Assembly (NCBI GenBank): GCA_000310025.1
Contig: FN649749.1
Coordinates: 3,475,769-3,539,768, forward strand
Reading direction: 5' to 3'
From: Ectocarpus siliculosus
Taxonomy: Eukaryota; Sar; Phaeophyceae; Ectocarpales; Ectocarpaceae
Length of the DNA: 64,000 nucleotides
The first letter of the stretch is position 1. Every line of letters starts with the position of its first letter. Shown here piece after piece: positions 51,501-59,929 of the stretch. The notes under the pieces are model-generated. The model was not told the origin of the DNA. It saw nothing but the letters and a program-made list of their open reading frames with translations, and searched no databases. Made by a program: the position numbers and the translations under genes.

Positions 51501-54500
51501 CATCGAAAGGCCGCAAAATTTATGGTCGCTGATGCTGCAAATCGAGTATGCGCGCAAAATACTGTACGCCCGAGCAGACCATGCCAAAGGACACAACACG
51601 ACGAAGGGAAGAGAGGCACCTTGAACGCCAGCAGCGACGCGCGAATACTTGAAGACAACTGGGCGTCGTTTCCAGCAGCAGAAGGAGAAGCAGCAGCAGC
51701 AGCAGCAGCAGCAGCAGACCGCCGATTCGGACTAAGCCACGGGTGTTCCAACGCCTCCACCGCTGTCATCCGTCGAGCAACGTCCTTCTGCCCTCGGCAA
51801 AATCGAAGAAAAAAAAAACACAGACATCGTGGTGAACCCTTACAGTATTAGCAGACACAGCAACAAGAAGCAGCAGCAACAGCAACGAGGAACCAGATAC
51901 TTTCTAACGCGAGCACGACCACACAACCACATTAATAGCAACGAGACGCCAGATTTTACTATCGCGAGCACGACTACATACCACACCTGGACCAGCCGCG
52001 ACACGAAGTCCACCGCCTCCGGCGACCGGCTGGCCCATCCCGCACTCTTGAACGAGGGCTTCCCGAGCATGATGGTCGCCCACCCCGCCTGCTGCGACAT
52101 ACCCGGCTGCGGCAGAGGTCCCGTCAGCACTTGCCAAGCCAGAGCGCCCAGCATCCACATGTCTCCCGCCTCTTTGCAAACGCCTCCATTTCGAGCCTCC
52201 GGGGGCAGGTACCACCCGATTTTCTGGGGGAGGGGGGGGGAGACACTCTCATGTTTTGCATGCCTTAGCCGGTGAACCCTTGACCACGCGTCCTCGAGAG
52301 GACGGAGTGGGGGGGGCGGTACGCAATATCCTCATCTACGGACCCATCAACGTCTACACATACCCAGGCTGCATTGTGCCACCCATACGATTCTTTAGGT
52401 GTTGCGGGGAAGGTAGCGCGACAGGGGCAGGCGGGAGGGGAGGGGGGCCTGGGGGAGCTTCCGCAAAACGTCCCATTTTGTCCCGTTTACCGGGCATCAT
52501 GTCATTGGCGCCGATATCCAACATGAACAGTAACAACATGATGGTGATCGCACGCCATTGTTAGCGTCGACGGTGGTATTGTAAAAAGGACGAACTGACG
52601 CACTGACCGTTACCAGCGAAAAAAAACATCCCGCGGAACGCGCACGGCGTCTCCCTTTTCGCCAGGATGTATGGTGTGGTACGGAATGGTACCATATGTG
52701 TGGTGTGGTATGGTATCGAGGCGACACATTTCATTCCCATCGCCCACCTCGTGAGCTACACACTTTACCCTCTACAGACCCTAACCCTAACCTGCGGGCC
52801 TACTTTATTTTAGTACATATTTTCTGGGTAAAGTTAGCCTGTAACCACGGGAATCGACCGCATCAAGCGGTTGACTAGTACGGACAGATGAAGCTACTGG
52901 ATAGAGATACCGGAACGGATTTTCATATGAAGACAACAACAACAACAACAACAACAACAACATATGCCGCATCTTACGCACCACTCCCTTTTTCGAACCA
53001 GTGATGCTCATGCTCTTGGATATGTCGGATCCCAACCCTAACCCTGCCATGGAACGCCCGGAGGCACCGTGAGATCGCGAACGTTGCCGAAGCGAGGGGA
53101 GAGCTAGGCCTGCGTCGACGACCTTGACGTCAGCCCACCTCCCCTCGTCCTCGAACAGGCAGGATTCCATCCGCAGGTTGCCGTGAACCACGCCCTCCTG
53201 TGACACGTGGCATGTAACATTTGACAGGTGTTGTCAACAAAAGACGAGAACTCGACTGTGAAAGGCGATACTATATGATAGGAGTTGGTAGAAGAAAAAT
53301 AGGCGAGAACCTCACCTGTGAAATGTGAAATGGGACAGGGAGTAACCAAAACAACAGATGAACAAAAACGCTGCCGTGAAAAGTGACATGGGACACGTGC
53401 CATGGGAGGTGTTAAACAACAGACGGCATGTAGCTAGTGACAGGTACATGTTGCAAAGACGAGAACCAACATGGCCACTCTTCGTTCATAGCCCGATATT
53501 TTTCGTGGATGTAGGTTGGACAACAGCCAAAAGACCCACCCAGAAAGAAGGACAATTACACGTGATATAGGGCACACTTACAAAACGGCAGTGATTTCAG
53601 GAACGCTATAACAGAATGGTGGCGCATTAGCCACACCTACAGAATGGCAGTGACTTAGGGCAAATTTACACAATGGCAGTGGTATAAGGCACGGTAGTGA
53701 TTTCAGGCACGCTGACAGAATGGTAGCGCATTAGCCACACCTACAGAATGGCAGTGACTTAGGACAAATTTACACAATGGCAGTGGTATAAGGCACACGT
53801 ACAACACAAAATGGAAGCGACTTAAGGAAGACTTACAGAATGGCAGTGACTCAAAGCGCTCGCGATTTTCCTGACCAGGTCGGCAGCTTCCCGTTCCTCG
53901 AACGCGGTCCTCCCCTGTGCCGCCAAACGCTCCATGGGGTCGCCACCGCTACAACATTGTTTATGTGCAAAGATAGATAAGTCCATCGGTCGATCGAGGA
54001 TCATATTAAGCAAAAACAAGAAGAAGGTGAGGGTTAAGCGTTAGAGCCGGAAACAACAAAGAGGGAAGTAGCAACAACACTGCCGTGTGGAATTTCGTGC
54101 CACGCGATCCAGTGTCGGGTTAGGCGGGCGGTCCAGTTCCGTGTCGTGCTATATCTCGAGACCAACGAAAACCAAAACAAAAGACGGTGCCCCATGTTGA
54201 TAAGCTTGGAGACGACCCGCTGCAACGGTACGAAGTTGCCACTCTGTCCGAAAATATAAGGGCCTTCCAGATACAAGCGCGAACACGACACAGAACCCTA
54301 TATTCCAGAACGGAGAGGTACATGTACGCTGTTGGATGGTCTTCCGGCACATAACGAGTCGAATCACCTGCACAGGTCTGTCACAACGTAGTAGTGCCCC
54401 TCCGAGCAGAATATTTCTTGAAGCCGGCTGATGTTGGGGTGATCCAGCGCCGCCTGTTTTGCCACAAAGCAGCGTTAAACCGTAGCATACAGTATCACGA

Positions 54501-56263
54501 CGCAAACATATTTTGCCTACGCGGGTGAATATCAGAACATGGAACACCATGCTTGTGGTATTCTGTTGGGCACCCGCCCCTTCTCATGCACCCACCGTCA
54601 TCCCTTATAACAACATCTACGACAATCCTTCGACACAATACACGCCCCGCTGCCGTCTACACACCCATCACTCTACACCCGAGCAGCACACAAGTATCTA
54701 GATATCATCACCCTCGTCTTTACCGCCTTGCCCTCCCACGCCCACTACAGCTTACTGCTGTACAGAAAGCGCGCGCACGTATGACCTCTAGTTTTTGGCG
54801 GGGCTGCGGTTCTTGTTTCATGTTGTGGTCAAGTTTTTTATCAAATGTTGAGCATGACACTGCCAAGCTACTACAGGCTCTTAGCCGCCAATTCTTGGCT
54901 GCGGGCGCTACTTGTCCACAACTGCATCCTTCGTGGCCCACCTGTGCATCGAAGCCTCGCCACAGATCGTCCACCTCGCTGGCGCTTCGGCTAGCTGGCA
55001 CCTCCACCTCCCTCACAGAGTACGCCGTGCCGGTACACTGAAGAGCAAGCCAAGACGGAAAAGACGAGGTGCATCAGCGCCCAACCATGATAAATCCAGG
55101 CGCGTGATATACAAGCAAACCTGAATAGCGTCATGCCGGTGATGCCTCGATCGCATTGGGTAGATCCCACCGCCACATGAAGCTACTGCTGTCGTGCTTC
55201 CAAATCATCACTCAAGTTCCCGTTCGTTCCCGCAAAGCAGTCTTGACCTGGCCCCAATCTTACTGAAGGGAGTGAAATGCATAGCGACGCAGGCAGCCGT
55301 AGACCCTATGTTTTCCGTTTTGTTGGAAGGCATTCGTCGGGTATCAAGTGTTGCGGTCGTCGAACACCTCCTTACAACACTTGACTTGTGTATACCGTAT
55401 ACGAGACAAGATAACACACCCCCCGGGCCCGATTTTTCAAAGCTCGATTTCTCAACAGCACAAGGAGTGGGGGTGCCGAAAACGGCGGCGTTGCAGCCGT
55501 CTGGTCGAGAGCTCTCCGAAAACGTATCGTTTCGTTTATGCATCCTCTTCGTCGTGGAGCAATGGAGCTTTGGAAATTGGTCCAGGGGAAATGTTATCTT
55601 GTGTCGTACACGGTATACAAGTCGAAATGCCCTGGGAGGGGAGAAACGTAAGGGCCATCCTCATCTGCCCAAGGTTAATGACCATCTGTGGTTAACGACG
55701 GTCATTCTTCTACATGTTCTTCGGGTTGGGGAAGCATATACTACATAGCTCGATCGGATGCCAAGGTAATCTCAAAACGTAACGCAGGGTCGAATCAAAT
55801 CGAATCGAACAGAATAGAATCATGTTCGAATCACCTTGTGCGTCGCAACGAAGCTTGTGCTTCCTTCTACCCTCTTCTTTTTCCTTGCGGCAGCAGCGGA
55901 AGCAGAAACAGCAGCAGCGGCAGCAGCAGAGGGATTCCCAGCGATTGCTATGGAGTCAACTTCATGCCCGCTACCGCGGCCCCTGTCCTCTCCGCACCCG
56001 CCCTCCCCGTCCTCCTCGCCGTCGCCGCCCTCGTCGCCCCCCTCCCCCTCACCGGTGCCCCCCTCTTCTGCGTACCCCCTTTGGTAGACCTCGAAGAGGC
56101 CGCGTCGGAACTCTAGGTTGACGAGGTTGACGTAGAGCCTAGTGGCCGCCCCGCGCCTCTTCTCGACGGTCCGCTCGAGCTCGAACACCGTCGGGCACGC
56201 CTCCGAACCGTCATCCCCGACACCGCCCTTCCCCGGGAGCCCCGCAGATTGGCACGACCCCAT
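48532..56263 (-). CDS. N-myristoylated CDPK-like pseudokinase with degenerate EF-hands
   Basis: Exons on the minus strand: 56263-55871, (possibly a small exon near 55190-55130), 55037-54942, 54453-54368, 53948-53837, 53197-52982, 52223-51987, 51787-51620, 50997-50857, 50045-49707, 49131-48532; all listed joins keep phase (about 795 residues). The start MGSCQS has Gly2 and Cys4 for myristoylation and palmitoylation. The kinase fold is clear: ALDHPNISRLQEIF, SGGDPMERL, SHCHSEGVVHGNL, KVVDAGLALP, WYLPPEARNGGVCKEAGDMW, EALEHPWL. But the beta3 Lys is Arg (YSVR), the alphaC Glu position is Gly, HRD is HGN, the loop Asn is Ser and DFG is DAG. EF-like loops follow (DPCGNGYITQDA, DAEGSGRVGFSA, DRRGKGAINAGD, then FTYAEFYRLL), each missing ligands. 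Likely a membrane-bound, catalytically dead scaffold or regulator derived from a CDPK. The C terminus is a long Ala/acidic tail. Confidence 0.88.
49157..49319. other. Assembly gap (49178-49277, 100 N) between poly-G runs
   Basis: G runs of about 19-20 lie on each side of 100 N, immediately upstream (in gene sense) of the last pseudo-CDPK exon. The acceptor at 49132-49133 is on known sequence, so the exon is not affected. Confidence 0.95.
50170..50283. repeat. Imperfect minisatellite of caaaaacaccgaaa/gagttct units
   Basis: About four units of 25-28 bp (for example aaacaccgaaaagagttct, aaacaccgaaaggagttct) in a pseudo-CDPK intron. Confidence 0.75.
51168..51262 (+). repeat. Dispersed repeat sharing about 95 bp with 56316-56412, copy 1
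   Basis: It shares aacatgttgg, atcggggaagttggg, atagggtctgcgtacccc and ctccctgttttatttcctc with the partner. The inner part of this copy carries gggttagggttaggg. It lies in a pseudo-CDPK intron. Confidence 0.8.
52226..52308 (-). mobile_element. LINE 3'-end fragment abutting the exon-7 acceptor
   Basis: On the minus strand it reads actccgtcctctcgaggacg, then cgtggtca, then ggctaaggcatgcaaaacat and a C-rich tail. This matches the 3' end of the LINE at 33653-34897 (34827-34897). The C-rich tail runs straight into the CAG acceptor of pseudo-CDPK exon 7 (first base 52223). Confidence 0.85.
52829..52961 (+). mobile_element. SINE-like (AAC)n-tailed repeat, copy B
   Basis: It reads agttagcctgtaaccacggg, then aatcgaccgcatcaa, ending ggaacggattttcatatgaa and a long (AAC)n tail. 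It is more diverged than copies A and C. It is antisense to the host pseudo-CDPK, with its tail 20 nt from the exon-6 5' splice site. Confidence 0.85.
53575..53850. repeat. 26-bp minisatellite with 104-bp higher-order unit, derived from an exon/donor junction
   Basis: Units resemble ttacagaatggcagtgactt. A four-unit block of 104 bp is repeated (ccacacctacagaatggcag at 53631 and 53735). The last unit, at about 53831-53850, is the real 3' end of exon 5 plus its GTAAGT donor. Confidence 0.88.
55383..55623. mobile_element. MITE of the CAAAGCTCGATT family, copy 4
   Basis: Long imperfect inverted ends: gacttgtgtataccgtatac then gagacaagata at the left, and tatcttgtgtcgtacacggt then atacaagtc at the right. 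The core has tttttcaaagctcgatttct and ggaaattggtccagggg. It lies in the first large intron of the pseudo-CDPK. The longer ends suggest the other copies' termini also extend outward. Confidence 0.85.
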
Positions 56264-56315
56264 ACCCCTCTGCGTACAGCAGCAGTTGAAGACTTGCAGG
56301 GTTTGTCGTTTGAGC

Positions 56316-56412
56316 GAACATGTTGGATAAAGAATGCCATCGGGGAAGTTGGGTTAATGTTAGCGCTTTAGAGATAGGGTCTGCGTACCCCCTCCCTGTT
56401 CTATTTCCTCGT
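56316..56412 (+). repeat. Dispersed repeat, copy 2 (partner of 51168-51262)
   Basis: Same order of blocks as the partner, with tgttagcgctttagag in place of the telomere-like inner part. It sits about 50 bp upstream of the pseudo-CDPK start codon. Confidence 0.8.
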
Positions 56413-57498
56413 ACAAGTATGCATACAACGAAGTATAGTACTTGATTTCTCAGGTTACCGGAGGAACTCGATGCTACATACATGCATTCACCTCGTTCCA
56501 AAAATTGGGTGCTTATTCTCTGGTGAAATGTTGGCAAGCAACCCGCGTGGTGGGTGCGCCAAAGAACAATGTAGAAACAGCGACACATAAGAGGGCACTT
56601 TTCCAGGGATTCTCAACTTTTTTGCTTGGGGGAGGGCGTTATCATGGCCACGGAAGGGGCGTATTTTCAAAGCAAAGTGCTGTGTGTCTATGTATTGTAA
56701 ATAGAGGGCAAAGTCCACGTTTTACAACAAGCTATTATATGCATCAGTTGGCACTCGCGTGAGCATAACGTCGACTACAATAGATCGGGACGTGCAGTTG
56801 TATGTAATATCACGAATGGCTACTCTCTTCAAACAATCCGGTTGCTGCGTACATGTACATGAAACTACCGTGAAAATAGAAAATAACGGTGATCAAAAGA
56901 GAACCTTCCTGGTGATCCGACGGCGACAACAAACTTCGGTATTCGGTTCCTACTCATGTGCCTCTCTGTACCATGTACAGGAGACAGACCAAACAAGAGG
57001 CACGTGTATTGACATTGAGATGGGCACATACATGGATGATGCATGTTAGGATGATAGGCCCTCCACACGCAAGAGAGAACAACCTGCTCAAAATGGCCCG
57101 CAAGCACCAAATCATGCCTGCTGCTGGTGTGTACCTAATCGATTACTACGATCTTATCCAATATCTACGAATAGTACTATAGACAAAGTCCATTCAAGAC
57201 ATAATCTAGCCCCAGCAGCCGGAGGGGAAATAATATGTTCTTCAAGTCTTTGCAATGAGTGAGTGGGAGAAAAACAAGAAAAACCGGAGTTTTTGCTTGA
57301 AAAAACAAGTCAGAGGCGTGTGCCCTGTGCCCTGACCCCACGTGCCACACAGGGACGTCATGTTGCCAACCGGTAATCCTTCGTGTCGTTTCATTGCCTG
57401 CCTAACTCTTCGACACTACACGCGCAAGGTTCGAAATAGACCTGAAGCAATGAAGGCGGAGCAGAAAAGAAAAAAAAATGGAATCTTCGATCCCGGAG

Positions 57499-57535
57499 GG
57501 TTGTTGTTGTTGTTGTTGTTGTTCACATTAAACTC
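57499..57535 (-). mobile_element. SINE-like (AAC)n repeat, truncated copy F
   Basis: On the minus strand only gagtttaatgtgaacaacaa plus further AAC units remain. This is the extreme 3' end and tail of the family, so identity rests on about 15 bp. Confidence 0.4.
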
Positions 57536-58171
57536 GTGTCAGTTGCTAATCCCAAAATCTAGCAAAGACTCGGCCCGTGGAGGGTGACTACTGCCGTAAA
57601 AGATCCGTTCCTGTGACGTCAAACTTTCGTGGAGATTTGAGAAAAGTATTTCTTAGAATTCAACAGACTACGCGCACGTGCAACGACCAAACCAGTCGGG
57701 CATATGCTGACCATCGTGCCGTGTGTATGCGTCCCACGAGAGATAAAAGTGGGCTGAGAATATGTACATAGCAATAGCGTAGCACCGAACACGAAGATGT
57801 GGTGTAGATGATCCTCAGCAAGTGGTTTGTTCTGTCGGTGGTAGAGCAGTACACACAGCAGCAGCAGCAGCAGGTATTGTATGTACATGCAGCGAACGAA
57901 TAAAGGTAGGTAGAAGCCCCGCTGGGTGTAGTCTAGAATCGAAACTTATTATCGAGGCACGTAGCGGCCAGGTCCGGTTTGATATGGCCACAACCTTTAT
58001 GCTTCCATTCGCTCACAGCGGAGGAATCACACACACACGCCGCACCAATCCTTTGGCACCGCACGTCCAGCATTTACACAATGAAGGCCAGCAGCACCCG
58101 CATCGTCTGGATATGGTCACTCGTTTGGCCAGCGACCCAGCAGCTGCTCCCGACCATCGCAAAAAAACACA

Positions 58172-58193
58172 CAAACACACACACACACACACA
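58172..58193. repeat. (AC)n microsatellite
   Basis: About 10 CA units following an A-rich stretch in intergenic DNA. Confidence 0.9.
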
Positions 58194-59929
58194 TCTCTCT
58201 CAAGGCCGGCCGCCCGTATCTCTACCTCACCTGGTCGTGGGACACACTGAGAGCCTACAGAGTGCGTAGCGACCGCGCACAGGAATCCCTGTGCTCGCGC
58301 GGGCCTTCGGGTGTTCGTCTTCGATGATAATAACTAGGGGCAGCACACGGGAGCTGTCTCGAGACTCGAGACGAAATTACAATAAAAGGCGGCATAATTA
58401 GACCGATGACCTGTAAACATTTCCTCCAATCAGCGCGCGTTCAGACAATGTTGGCCGTTAGATACAAATAGCCGATCTGGCGATCGGGACCGAGCTTCAA
58501 CTTTCAGTCTCGGTGCTTGCCGTTTCATACGCAGATACCAGATAACCCTCTGCTGGTCCCTCCCTACCCCCTTCTCCCTTCCTGGTGTGCATGATGAACA
58601 ATGAACAATGGGCAACCGACACGTCCACGTCCGTCCGCGGCGTCCGGACAGCGCGTGGTATCGTATACATTGCTCTACCGTAGACTCTTCTTACACTGCC
58701 TACATCAAATGGTTGAATATGTAAGTACAATAGTCTACCTGGGAGTCTGTGTTTACAGCTGGCAGTTCATGTCTCCGGATGCAGCATTCCATGAGCGAAA
58801 ATAGTGGTCAAGAAGACAACTCTTCGTAAACACACCAGCATGTACACGCCGCACCATTTGGCAGTTGATGTGGTGCTTTTTAGATTTACAATCATCAACG
58901 ATCGACCTTCTCCGCCGAATACCACCGCAGCGTCTTGCAAGCAGTTTTAGACTACACATGTGTAGTCTGCATCTAGTCTAGCTATCTGTCTACATCAGTA
59001 CTGCAGTACGCCTGTAGATTACTACACTACGGCGATTGGCACATATAAATGTGCTTAATCAACGCGACGAGTATCGTCGGCGTTGCCGGTCTGGAGCTGA
59101 TTTGTTCATTGGTTATTTGTAGCTGTTGGCTGAGTGTATTGCGTTGTTGTTGGTGGATCACGGACCGACGGCGGATGGAAACAAGAAAAGGAACAACAGC
59201 TGCTCGGGAAACGACACCGTATAAAGACAAGTTGGTCACCGTACAACACTACAAACAAACCCATCGGTAATCTACCGCGGACTCTTGTCTGTGGAAGAGA
59301 TGGATTAGTTGAGTTAGGGAAAGAAAAACATTAAATGGAGGAAGTAGACGGGAAGACGGCGAACCAGAGAAACGCATGGATGGTCGCACATGGTCGCACA
59401 CTTGTTACAAGGGTGCATGGTACTTGGGGACGAGGCGTTTCCATATGTATGTGTCGAAGGTACTGGTACACGGACATGGAGACACGCGATCATGTGGTGC
59501 AAAGTGTCGTTTGAATGGCTCGCTTGTCCGTGATGGCACTTTTTGTATTAACTCGTTTCAATAGAAGCTCCGGGTAATGTTGTCCTTTCATTCTCTCCTT
59601 CACTACACAAGTGTGTGTTTGGTCAACAAGTGGACGCCTACACTACACGTTTTCCATGCAAAATCTAAACCTAAACAATTATAGTAACATCCTGAACAAT
59701 GGAAAAGAAAGCACTGCACTGACCATACGTTTCGCAACAAGCACCCACACGAAGGGTCGCGAGCACATTGAGATGACGGCGAAGCCCGCATGAGAGAGAG
59801 TGATAGTCGTCGATCCGTTGAATTGAACCAAGTACGCGCGGCAACCCTTACTGCGTCCGAATCGACGTGGACACCGGGGTGGCACATTCTGCTTGAACAA
59901 TAATGCAACACCTTAGCGGTTCTAACTCA

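Larger units (their letters stand above)
56264..59929. other. Intergenic region upstream of the pseudo-CDPK and downstream of DRC4
   Basis: No coding exon is recognised. It holds one copy of the 95-bp dispersed repeat, a short (AAC)n-family fragment and an AC microsatellite. The pseudo-CDPK promoter should be just above 56263; none could be called. Confidence 0.6.

Noticed and set aside
54720-54941. Extension of the pseudo-CDPK beta3 exon frame to 54720
   Set aside because: Phase and similarity place the donor at 54941 (DAQ then GTGGGC), joining directly to AALDHPNI; the extension is intron.
58172-58250. Frame rich in His and Thr over the AC repeat
   Set aside because: Pure microsatellite translation.
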